DNA of 64,000 nucleotides from Aptenodytes patagonicus (taxonomy: Eukaryota; Chordata; Aves; Sphenisciformes; Spheniscidae), in assembly GCF_965638725.1 (NCBI RefSeq), contig NC_134982.1, positions 6,196,126-6,260,125 on the forward strand, given 5' to 3'. The translations under genes and the position numbers were made by a program. The first letter of the stretch is position 1, and each line of letters begins with the position of its first letter. Under the pieces are notes generated by a model. It ran no database searches. It saw only the letters and a list, made by a program, of their open reading frames with translations, and was not told where the DNA came from. Below are positions 1-11,100 of this stretch, one piece after another.

Positions 1-3000
1 GTAGTCGTCGTTTCCCTTTTGGCTTGTCAGCCACTGCTTGCATCACTACATTATTAATTTTTTTGTTCTTGCTATCCTACATAGCAGAGCAACCCCTTTT
101 CCTCCCTTCTTTCATTCTCTCTCCCTCCTTGTGCTCTGCTTTTAAATTAGTTTGAAACAAAATTTGTCCAAATTCAGGCTTCAGATTTTATCCAAACCAC
201 ATTTCAGAACATTTTACAGATGTAATGAAGAGTAAGGCTTCATTTCTACCTACTGCTGGTTAGTATGTGAATCATTTAGACGCATCAATGTACGGGATGT
301 TCATTAACAAATTATAGTGGGAAGAAATAGTCATAGAAAGAAGGGGGAGAAAGTACCCACTTTCTGACAGCACTGAAGAATGGAACTCTTCACCATTTGG
401 CAGATTCATATGGAATAAGAAAGACTGACCTCTTAAAGGCATTTACTTTACTCTTCATAGTACTGATGTAGAAATAATTTGGCTCAGAATTCCTAATGTT
501 ATATTTAGTTAAATGAAAACACTTCTCATAAATGCTTTTATCTGCATGGAGTGCTTGTTTCTCATCTACAGTTTCTATTTACTTCTCTGGTGGCTCCAGA
601 AGGTCCACCCCACCTTACAAAATTCAGATTTTACTGACACTGTATTTAAACTTCTTACTTGGTGTGTTGTCTTCCCCAAAGAGCACATGCTCTGTTGGGG
701 AAACATCACTCAGAATAGAGCACAATATGTAACAGTACGGTATCAGCTTTTCAATGAATTTTGGGAGTACTTGATCTTTAAAAACTAAGCTCCACACATT
801 GTAATATTAATTTGCATGCTTAAATTGAGGTATGTTAGCCTTAAGAACTTCAGTCAGAGCTTTCACATGTGATGAAGACAGCTATTAATTGCAGAATATT
901 TGGGATCAAGTAGTTACCTCTAGATCTGGATTTTTACAGGTTGTTTTTTTTGTTTCTTAATAGAAATCCTCTTCAGAATCTCTCCGTCTCTTCCTCTCTT
1001 ATTTACTGTGACTCCAGTTTCCTAAGTCAGATGTGTGTTTCAGTGCATGTGCATGCATAACAGTAAATGTTGCAGCATTTCTAAAATTAAACTCTACAAA
1101 TGTTAACAGTAGCACCGTTGCTTAATTGTACCGTGTAATCCTTGAAGTCCAAAGAGCAGCCTTAAGAAAGAATGTGGTACATAACACACTAGTTGTCTTG
1201 GTAAATCCCTCTGTAGTGCAGAGTCTTTACTCTGAACTTTCAAGAATTTCTCCACTGTTTGAGCGTCAAAATATTGAACCTCCCACTGGAGTGAAGCGCT
1301 TGTACATGTAATATTCCGCTGCTATAGGTACTATACTAAAACGCTGCTTGGAAGGAAGACAAGAAAGTAGGCCTATGACCTTAGTGGATAACTCTAAGCG
1401 CTGCGCTCAGGTTGCATATTTATTTTCTGTCTCAGTGCATCATTACATTGAAAAAATGTCAATAGGTCCATTTCTTCCTTGAAAGAATGATGCTTTGGAT
1501 ATTCCTGCAAGAAATAAGAGCACAGGAAAAACCTGAACCTGGTTATGAACTTTCTGGTGGAATGCTCTAATCCCTGGTGTCCTAGAAGGAAATAAGACTT
1601 TCTAGATGCTTTTGTCTGGTGCCTGCTTTATCAGGCATGTCTGGAGAATGGATACAAACAGGTGAGCAAGGTGAAGAAATGAACTAGGTATTTGACTTCT
1701 TCAGATACCAGGGCAAGTTTTCTTGAGTATGGCCAAAAAAAAAAACATTTTACAGGAAGTCCTTCTTACTGTTCTAAGGTTTCTTAAGATGTTCCCAGTC
1801 TTAAACGTAAGTTCAGCAGGGATTTCAAGGTTTGAATTTTAGATTAAAGCTCATAAAACTGGAGTTAGGTGGGGCTTAACCACCGAAATCCCTGTTTTGG
1901 CATAGTCCTCAATCCTTGTATTTGTTAATTAAATAAAAAAACATAAAAGGCCTGTCTGTTAATTAAGGCTGAGATTTCTGAAGAAGTCTGAATGAATTAG
2001 GTAAGAAATTCAAATTAATTTGAGCCTTCTAATGCCACAACACTGCTCTAAAATCTCAGCCTAATTCCCTGATGGTACCTTTTTTCTTTATTTGAGTTAT
2101 ACTTTAACTGCTAATGCTAAATAAAAGGCAAAAGAGATTCCTGACATAAATAAGGTTCTGATTCTATTTCAGGATTGTTGGTATCAAAACCTATACTTGA
2201 AGAGGAAATAAAATTATCTTTTCCTCAACAGGCAGAAGCTACCAAGGTGAAAGAATATTCTATCTCCTGAGGTATCTATAGCCCTGGCTGAAAGCGTAAG
2301 AATTGTTCTGACTCACCTGGATAGCAGAGCCTGTAAAACATATACAGGCACAGTAATTTTACCAACTCATACACACTACCATTCATGAACCTTAGCACGT
2401 TAAAACCAGTAGAATCTAGCTGTTATTGAAATGAAACTGCCACCTGAAGCGATATATTGCCTGGAAAAACTTATCTTAAAGAAAAAAGGTAAGAAATGTC
2501 ATAGGAATTATTAGTAGCTGCTGCCTCCAAAACCAAAGTCTGTTTCTTGATAGCTTATTACATAAATGTACCTGTAACCTGTAACCCCCAGAGAGCTGAT
2601 CTGCAGATACTTTGGAAAGACCGTGCATGCCTACAGACTGAAATCACCCTGGAGCCTTGCCACAAAAATTTAATTACAACAGTGAGGGCTTTTCTTTTTC
2701 CCTCTCTTCATCCACCATGTGAAATTGCAGGGAGGTCTTACAATGAAAAAAAGGAACACAAAACACACGTCATTGTGCGCGTAGCAAAACATTGTAGAAG
2801 TTGCCCCAAATTCTGAAGGGACAGCAATATTTCTCACTCTTGGAAGAACCTTGTCATCAGTCAAACAAGCAATGATGCTTCCTTAATATAAACTTCACCA
2901 CTAAACTACTGAAATTATATCCTTCAGCCAGTCTTACAATCTCATCAAGACACTGATTGATCTACACAGTGTCACTATAGAGAAGAAAAATACTTGGCTT

Positions 3001-6000
3001 AATTTTATTTTTTTTTTTAAATGAGTAAATGTAACAGTAACTTTAAACACCTCACCTGACCTTAGGAATGGACATCAGCCCTAAAACTAGCATACCAAAC
3101 TTCATGTCTGTACGTGCAATAGGGCTTCTAAATTCCCACTATAGAAAACGAGCGTCTGGTCAATATAGCCAGTGGAGTCAAGAGAAAGGTTCTGCTCAGC
3201 CTAAAGCTGATCCCTGGGGCATGACTCAAGTTCGTGTTTAAAACATTAATTTAGACTTCTACACATCTGTAGGTGAGGTAGGGAATCTATTCAGTTGCTT
3301 GTATGACGTTGTATAATGACATTTGAGGCAGCTGACCTAGACTAACCAGTCTAGCAGACACCTCTACCTCACCTTCAGCTGCTGCTCCAGGTTTGTACAG
3401 GTGTCCTGTTCATCCTGCCTTGTATCCACTAGTTCTGTACGGAAGTTTAGGGCTTTTCAGTGACTGTAGACACATGTTCAGAGGCAATTCAACCAAGCCC
3501 CAGAGTGAGAGGAATTAATCTCTAGATTTGTAGGCCTGAAATTTGATGCCTAGATATGGTGTATGAGTTAGAGGATGATTCAGTTACCTAAATCTATATA
3601 TCTTGTGTCTTTTCAGGAACTCTGGTATCTGATGTATTCACATGGGACTGGTAAATAGAGTTCAGAAAACGTACACCGTTCTGCAGCACAAACTGGAGGT
3701 CGTGCTAAAGTATTTCACACAGCACTGGACATTAAAATTCATGCAGCTGAATTCAGTCTCAACCCAGGGAGGAACAATAAGTCTGTAAGGCCAAATAGGC
3801 AGCAGGCTGAGTCTTCAGGTTACAAGTCCAGGCTTGTGGGTGTGAGTGGCACCCAAGACATGCCTTAAGGCAGCTGAGGAATGTCAAAGGCTGAGAGATG
3901 AGACAGGGAAGGGTGCTATCCCCTTTCCACTGTCTAATTACAGAGCTATCTGAAGTGGAAATTAAGCAGAGTGTAACTACCTAAATCCCGTTGTAGATCC
4001 CTTCAAAGTTGTTTGACTTTCAGAAGTGTTGAATGTTCTGCACTTCCCAAAATCAGGGGCCTATACCTGTGTTCTCACTGAGGTTTTATTTTGTAAGCAT
4101 GGCTGGAGGGTTTGATTTTCATAGATGATGAATAGTATTAATTAATGTCTGTAGTTTGGCACCTGGCAACTGCAGAACTCAAAATTAGATGCTATTTTTG
4201 AAAATGTGAAACTCTGTCTTTAAGCTCCAGAGAAACATTTCACAGAGATGGAAAGGGGCTGTTTCACCAGCTTCACCTCATATATATAAATCACCAAGCT
4301 TTATTTTTAAATGTTGGTTGACTTTTAGGGGTGGGGTGGATCTTGTTTAGAATAACTGTTGTTTTTTTTTCTTTTTTTAAAGGGAGAGGATTAGGTTTTC
4401 TTCACACACAGGCTTTGGGATCTGAAGAACAGTGAGAGTTCTTTTGCAGGTGGGGCACCACCTTTTCCAGCCCCATATGCTTAATTAAGGACTATCTGCT
4501 TTGGGAAGTGTATGGACTCTGTCGCTTAGCAACCACCCTCCCTCTTCTCAGAGTGGCAGGAGGATGCTCTGCGTAAGCATGTGCACCGGTAATCTGGTTT
4601 TCAGACCACAGAAGGCCTTGTTTTGCTAGTCAGCCCGATCATATACAGAGATATTTTGCAGACGAACAGTCCATTTCAACTCAGCGCAGGCAAAATCTGA
4701 ACCAGCTCCTTTTAATGTTCTGTCTCTGAGCTGGAAGTATTTGAGATCATTGTATCTTGTTTGCTGGGAAAATTAAGGGAATTTTACCTGTGCAGTGAGT
4801 TTCTAGTCCAAGTTTTTACTGAAAACCCTGTTGCAAACTGTGTGAAGTCTTGCTAAAGTATCCAGGAGGTTTTCTGAGAACAGAGAGAAATGTGAAGAAC
4901 ATTTAGCCACAAAAATGGAGAGTCATTACTGTTGCATGGGACTGAACTGAAAGACAGTCACTTGACTGGTTAAGAAACACACAGGGTTCACATGATGATT
5001 TTTTCCCTCTGGCCACTTGTCAGAAGTGTAATGAAGCAGCAGTGAGCTGGTTATATATCTTTGTGTTTGTACTACCTACACAGGAGTACGCTAGTCATCC
5101 GGTGCTGATGGGTCTAAGACGTACACTAGATGGTGCTTGCACAACACAGGGAGCAAAAAGTGCGTCTGTCTCAAGATGTGTCAGCAACTCAATGCTCCAC
5201 CTCCTCCTCGAGTATTTTCTGTGATGTGCACTCTGTTCCGTTAAGTGGAGTCATGTAATTAAATATAGAAGGTTCATGAGTGATGTAAAAAAATGGTTAT
5301 TTCCTATTTCACTGACCAATGCAATAAAGAGATAAAAGCATTCATTTGCATATCTGTAAATATGTTTCCACATGCTTATGTATATACACAGTCTTGGCAG
5401 CTCCAAGTTTCTAAAGACAGAGATCTGCTATCGTGAAACCTTTTCTATATTGCTTTAAACAGCTACACATGCACAGAACTGAGATGAAAGGAAGGGCTCT
5501 TTACATATGTTTGTACAGCACCCAGCACCATACAGGTCTTAACTAGTGTCTAAAATCTACCATGCACTCTCAAGAATTCTAGAAAAGGAGGGGGGTGGGG
5601 GTCGGGGGGGTGGGGGGGAAGGAGTATCTTCCCCATTTCATCAGCATTGTCACAGAAAAGAAAAAAAGAAAACCCCGAGTGCTGAAGGAAAAGATCTCTG
5701 TGCACTGTATAAAGACATATAAATTGTGTAAAAGCTTTTTATATACCCTTGGGACATCTGAAAAACTAAAGGGGAAAAACCCCTGAATCAATCATTGTTA
5801 TATTTCCATGTGCTCCATAAATTTTGTATATCTCAACAAAGGATGTCTTGGATTTCATTCAAAAATAAAAATAAAAAGCTTCAAAAATTATTAACAATAA
5901 TTCAAGTGTCAACATAATATATATGTTCACCATATCCCAGCTCAAATAGGATAAGCACACTACCAAGTTTTACCATATATTGATTCTTGGTACATTGTTT

Positions 6001-7552
6001 TTAAAGTCCAGACACAGTAACAGCTTACGATAGTTTAACATCCCAGTTAAACATGTTTAACTCTAAATTTGTTTAAGGATCTTGCTTATTTCAGTCATGT
6101 CTGGAGGCTCGTATACCTGGAATGTGGTCTAAAATCAAATGTAATTACTTTCAATGGATGCACATTTTGAGCAAGGCTGGGTTTTGGACAGAGAAAGGGA
6201 AGTGGATAGTAGGACTGGGGGGAAGGAGGACTGCCAGAAAGAAGAGAGAAGTTGAGCCAGATTTGCTTGGATTGGTGCCAACACGTGAACCCAAACATCC
6301 CAAATCAAATTGTGCTGCCAAAGCACAAGCAAGAGCTAAGCAACAGTTTCTGCAGTCTTCTAATACCTGAGTACATTGTAGTCCAGGTGTTTGTAAGAGG
6401 AACAGTGGTGGCAAGCTATACTCTGTGTTTTATTAAATGGGATGGGATGTAATGAAGGTTGGGGTTTCCAATATGGCTGTTCCTGGAAGAGTTGTGCAGG
6501 TGCGTACCAAGGCCAAGTTGCTGAAGGTGTAACAGAAGCAGATAAGCATTAACAATATTAACCAATAGGTTTTTAACTCTCAGGGTAAGCCAGGCATTTA
6601 ATTCAGCTGTGTTTTGACACTAGCTTGCCATGATTCTGTGGCCTTCTTATTTTATTTTTTTCTGAAATCCAAGGAGCTTCACTGGCTTCACTATGAAGCA
6701 AGAACATGCTTGAAAGTGGGCCAAGACATACTAGCTTCCAAGTGGCCCATCGTGGAGCAGGGTCAAGCCAGAATATGCCTGCATCTGGATTTTGTTATTT
6801 AGAAGAGCAACAACACCTGTTTCCCATTTATGCAGCAGAACAGGCAGTTGAGCTCCAAACTTGGCTGCTATGATTCCTTCTGAATCCAGGAGGAGTCAGA
6901 TGCCAGGTGCTGGCTTTTGCAGCTCTGTTGCACCAGAATTTAGCTTGGGTTATTACATGCTGTAGCAGTTCCAGTTAAAGGCAGCCCTGCTTTCTTGTTC
7001 TGTTTCCCCCCATTCCTCCTGCCTGCCAGCCTCCCCCCGCCTCCTGCCCATGTTCTCAGTCCAGACTGGGAGGCAGACATCTAAACCTGGTAAAATCCAG
7101 AAGTATCTAGGTAGATCCAGCTCTTTCCTAGACCTACAGGAAGGTCAAGAGGCTTTCCAAAGCAAGGGCTGAGTGTTTTTGTGGGGGTGGATGGTGGGAA
7201 GAAGCAGGGAGGAGGGACAGGGAGAAGACACATCAGGAGTTTTCATGATTCAAATCCAGTAAGTGTATCGCGTCAGTCATAAGAGAAAGACATGCTCTGC
7301 AGTTGGAGCCAAGGTGTCTGGACCATCTGAGTTGGCATCTCCTTCACGTTGTTGTAGTCTGTCCAGCTGATAGATAAATAAGCAAATAAATAAATCTTAC
7401 CCCGGCAAAATAGACACACCCGTGCATTACACAAGGTGCACTGAATCACAGACATTAGCATTTCACTGTCTGTGTCCGATGGAGGGTGGGAGCTCATATC
7501 CTGCAGCAGGGCAGTTAAAATAATCGATGAGTGCGTGTTCAATCCCCAGGAA
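1..7552. other. 5' intergenic flank, no gene recognised
   Basis: AT-rich sequence upstream of SYT4. Open frames are short and do not resemble known proteins. I see no CR1, LTR or RNA gene. A strong G-rich tract lies at 5587-5623. Distal SYT4 regulatory elements could be here, but none can be assigned from sequence alone. Confidence 0.6.
5587..5623 (+). repeat. G-rich tract, G-quadruplex candidate
   Basis: Successive runs of five to eight G are separated by single T or TC spacers, an ideal spacing for a stable G-quadruplex. It lies about 2.5 kb upstream of the SYT4 start codon. Confidence 0.7.
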
Positions 7553-7625
7553 GGGGGGGGGGGGGGGAGGGAGAGAGAGGGAGAGAGGGAGGGTGTGGTG
7601 GCTGGGGAGGGGGGATGGGAGGTGG
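7553..7625 (+). repeat. G-run and GA-rich purine tract upstream of SYT4
   Basis: Fifteen consecutive G (7553-7567) are followed by GGGA/GAGA repeats and further G-runs to about 7625. Multiple runs of three or more G with short loops make this a good G-quadruplex candidate about 0.5 kb upstream of the SYT4 ATG. Confidence 0.7.
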
Positions 7626-7838
7626 GAAAGGTGCTGATTTCAGCCCTGTAGCGTCAGGATTGCGTCAATTTGGGTTTCAACCACGTCTTCAGTCTCGGAG
7701 CGGAGCTACTCAGAAGAGCCAAAACAGGAAGGGGGCTGCAAATCAGTGTGCAAAGGGGAGGACCGAAGCTTCCCCTCCCCCCTTTCCTCCAGCCCCCTCG
7801 CAGCCTCCTCCTCCACCTTCCCCACCGCTCGTGTCTCC

Positions 7839-7912
7839 GGGTTTTGTTTTTTTGGGTTTTTTTTCTGTTGTTTTCTTTTTAAAAAAAAAAAAACACAAAA
7901 CCAAAAAAACCC
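7839..7912. repeat. T-tract/A-tract imperfect inverted repeat in the SYT4 promoter
   Basis: A run of T-rich sequence beginning with GGG (7839-7880) abuts an A-run continuing to CCC (7881-7912). The two sides are imperfect reverse complements, including a GGG + T7 block at 7854-7863 mirrored by A7 + CCC at 7903-7912. It sits between a GC-rich upstream segment and the CpG-rich first exon, so it could act as a nucleosome-excluding or hairpin-forming element. That role is inferred. Confidence 0.55.
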
Positions 7913-8024
7913 ACAACACGCTGGAAAAGACGGTTGCCCGGGCGCTGTGAGAGCGGAGAGCCGGGGGACAGCAGGGCAGCGCGTTCGGCGCCCCGGGCAG
8001 GTCGCTCGGTACCCGGGAGGCGGC

Positions 8025-8129
8025 TCCCTCCCCCCGGACGGTGGCTCCCGCGCCCCGGACGGCGGCTCCAGCACCGCGGACAGCGGCTCCGACACCGCGG
8101 ACAACGGCTCCGGCACCGCGGACAGCGCA
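8025..8129 (+). promoter_or_regulatory. Five-unit 21-bp tandem repeat resembling RE1/NRSE (REST) sites
   Basis: Units at 8025-8045, 8046-8066, 8067-8087, 8088-8108 and 8109-8129 follow each other with no spacer. The RE1 consensus has a left half TTCAGCACC and a right half GGACAGCGCC separated by two bases, 21 bp in all. By hand alignment the units match it at about 13, 15, 18, 15 and 17 positions. Unit 8067-8087 carries both halves almost intact, and unit 8109-8129 has a near-perfect right half. REST silences neuronal genes in non-neuronal cells, and SYT4 is among the mammalian genes I recall as REST-regulated. That this is a functional array is inference. Confidence 0.72.
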
Positions 8130-8139
8130 CGCCGCCAAC

Positions 8140-8173
8140 ATGGCTCCGATCGCGGCCAGCCAGCAGCAGTTCG
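8140..8173 (+). CDS. SYT4: SYT4 coding exon 1
   Basis: This exon encodes the first 11 residues, beginning [11 protein letters not shown], plus the first base of Asp12. The ATG lies in a near-ideal Kozak context (GCCGCCAAC before ATG, G after it), and I see no upstream ATG from about 7920 to it. It ends at a strong donor, GTAAGC. Too short to stand out as an open frame; it is placed by homology to the mammalian N-terminus and by the donor phase matching exon 2. Confidence 0.93.
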
Positions 8174-11100
8174 GTAAGCGAGTCCCGGCCCCAACTCCCC
8201 GCCCGCGGGGCTGGGGGCTGCTCCCCTCCCCAGGAGGAGTGAACGCAGGCAGCCTCTGCCGAGCCACCCCGCGCCTCCCAGCACGCAGCTTGTTGGGAGG
8301 AACCTGATTCCCCCCAGTTCTCTTCGACCTCAGAAGTTGTGTGAATTTGCTTTCTTTTCCTTCTCTCTCTCTCTCTTCCTTCCTCCCTAACCCGTTCCCC
8401 CCCCCCCCCCCCCCGCCAGTAAAGCACCGGGAGAGATGAAGAGGTTTGTGTAGGTGCGTTTTCAGATGAGAGAGGTTCGGGGTTGTTTTCTCTGTCTTGG
8501 TTAAAGTAGCGTGGCTTCAGAGTTAAATGATGTAAATGCACCCTGTGCCACGGAGAAAATCTTTGTTCAAGCCATTCTTGGAATAATTGTCATTCCTTTT
8601 TTCTTGTTGTAGAGAAAGACTTGTTAACCGTTAGTTAAAGTAAAAGGTAGTTTTGTAAAGGACATTGCTAGGAAGATGAAAATACAGGATACCAGTGTTT
8701 TTAGCTAAACAGCTGCATCTTGATCAATCTGGGTTCCTTGAGAATAGCAATGAAAACAATGAACTTTTCAGTTGTGTCATTTCTACGCACTGGATGTAGG
8801 GTGATCAACTGTGATACCAGAAGTTTCAGAAACAGTCATATACGTGCACTTATAAAATAGGTACATAAATAGCTTTACGCAGAAAAGCAGTAAGTAGAAA
8901 TGTTTCTGAACTCTGCTTTACAAATATTGACTCTAGCCTAGATTATAATTGCTTTAGCAATGGTTTAATTCAAGGATCATTCCACTGACATAAGTGAAGT
9001 GACTCCAGATTTATATCATGTAACTGAAATAATAACTTCTCCCAGGATCAGTAGGTGATGCTTCCTATTAATACGCTGCCTTGAATGTTAACCAATTGAT
9101 TTACATTATGACAACAGCAAGAAATTCAGGTTGCAACATAACTAGTTGTAAATATAAAACCATTTTATTTACCATTTTGCCTTCGTTCCTACCCCACCCA
9201 CTTGATGTTTCTAACCACACTTGTGACATCATGCTAAACTAATTACTTATTTAAGAAAGATAATTAATATTTTAATCACCAAATTGATTCTACCACTGCT
9301 TTCAGTAGTTGTAGAATTAAAAATATAGCATAACATCCATTACTATAAAAAGTCTGTCATCTCATTAAAAAGTATTGTAAATGTGCAAATCATTCTTAAA
9401 AGCTATTAAAGTATTCTGATTAGTTTTCTGTTACTTCATGCTTTCTACCTTTATACCATGTATATTTAAATTTCTGCAGCCCAGGGAATTCTTGAAACTC
9501 AGAGCCACGTGCTTAACTTAGAAAAAATACTTTTTGGTTATGTATATAATTGTCAGTCATTTCATTAGGTTCTTACAAGTAAGTATGTAGCCTGATACAG
9601 CTTGTGGGCAAAGGGAAAGTGACATGAATATTGTCAGAAGAAATTAATAGCCAGGCCCGATCCTTTCTGTGCTGGAACATTATGTCCTACTTTGCTCTGA
9701 TAGTATTGTGGATTTTTTTGAGTCATCCCACTAAAGAGCAAAGGTAGAGTGGCAGCACATCTATCTGCCCAGCTTTTACCTGGATGAAGCTGATTTAGTA
9801 ATACATAGAGGGGGATAGTTTTGCTTTTCTCATCCAGAACGATCTGCTAATCGTTTGTGAGAGAACCAGAACTGTTACACAATTGCCTTTATGCATAAAC
9901 AATGTCATTCCATTAATATTCTACTGGTCTTCCACTGTTGCAGGGAATAAAGATTAAGCTCTGATTGTTACATTGTGGGAGGTTTAAACTCACTTAGTAA
10001 TGTTACTTATGGGCAAAATTGGATTTCCAATTAGTTGTGCTCATTTGCCCCTTTGATACATGCTCTGAAGGGCTAATGGTACTCTATATGTAACTAATGC
10101 ATCCACATGACAATTCAGGTTGTAACACTTGCTCAGTTTTCTCTTTATTCAGTTTAAGTATAGGATTCATATTAAGGTAGAAGAGAATTATGTTTTAATG
10201 TTTTTCTTATATACTCCTAAAAAGTAGTGACCCTTCCTGTAAACTCCCCATAGCTTTGATTCATAGTGTCTTAAATGCAAAGCTTAGTGGTTATCAATGA
10301 CACACTTAATAGGTTTTTTCAGCTTTGGACTCACGTGCAACTGCCCAATGTCACATCCATCTGGAAAAGACACTTGGTATATAATTATTCTAAATTTTCT
10401 TGATAGACTTTCTCCTACAAAGTATTGAAAATCCCATTGAAACTGTTGAGCGTTATAACCTCCAATTAAACTCAGTTCTTTCAAGAGATAACTCCAGGCA
10501 ATTATGGGATCAGAGCATAAAAAAATGAGTTAACTGAGTGTACAAGGTATTCTAGGAAACACTGTGAAAAACAGACAACGTATCTATAAGTAATGCATAT
10601 TTCAGGATCTGTTTTATCTAACCAACAAAGCCCCATAACCTCAAAGCTGAAACCTGCTGAAAGCTGGTATTACTCACAGACATAAACTCAGACACTACAC
10701 ACAGAGGGATGAGATAGTCGAGCAATTACTAATGGTTATTACTATCAGGATGGGAATAGTATTTTCCTCCCAAACACTCTGTGTATGGAAAAACACTAAC
10801 ATAACGAGCGTGCCTTAGTATGGGACTACACATTCATGCCTGCAGGTGGCGAGCGATATGTACAATGCAAAGCACTTTCAGTCTGTTGATCCTGCTGCTA
10901 TTACCATCTCGTATCAGTTTGTTTTACTCAATTATTACTTTGTTAAATATCACACAGAGTCCAAGGCATTGCTGCTTATGTGCTTGTTGCTATTTATTTG
11001 ATTTGCAGATGAAATTCCTACAGTGGTTGGGATCTTTAGTGCATTTGGCCTTGTCTTCTCTGTCTCCCTTTTTGCTTGGATCTGCTGCCAACGTAAATCT

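Larger units (their letters stand above)
7925..8290 (+). promoter_or_regulatory. SYT4: CpG-rich SYT4 promoter / 5' UTR
   Basis: A sharply GC- and CpG-rich block surrounds exon 1 in otherwise AT-rich DNA and continues about 100 bp into intron 1. I find no TATA box within it, so a dispersed CpG-island start is likely; the exact transcription start cannot be read from sequence. Long open frames across this block on both strands are a consequence of few stop codons in GC-rich DNA and are not called as genes. Confidence 0.7.

Noticed and set aside
7706..8541. Long open frames on both strands across the SYT4 promoter (up to 220 codons)
   Set aside because: They follow from GC-rich, stop-poor sequence and the 21-bp repeat, whose length is a multiple of three. 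They begin at non-ATG codons or run through homopolymers and overlap the SYT4 start.
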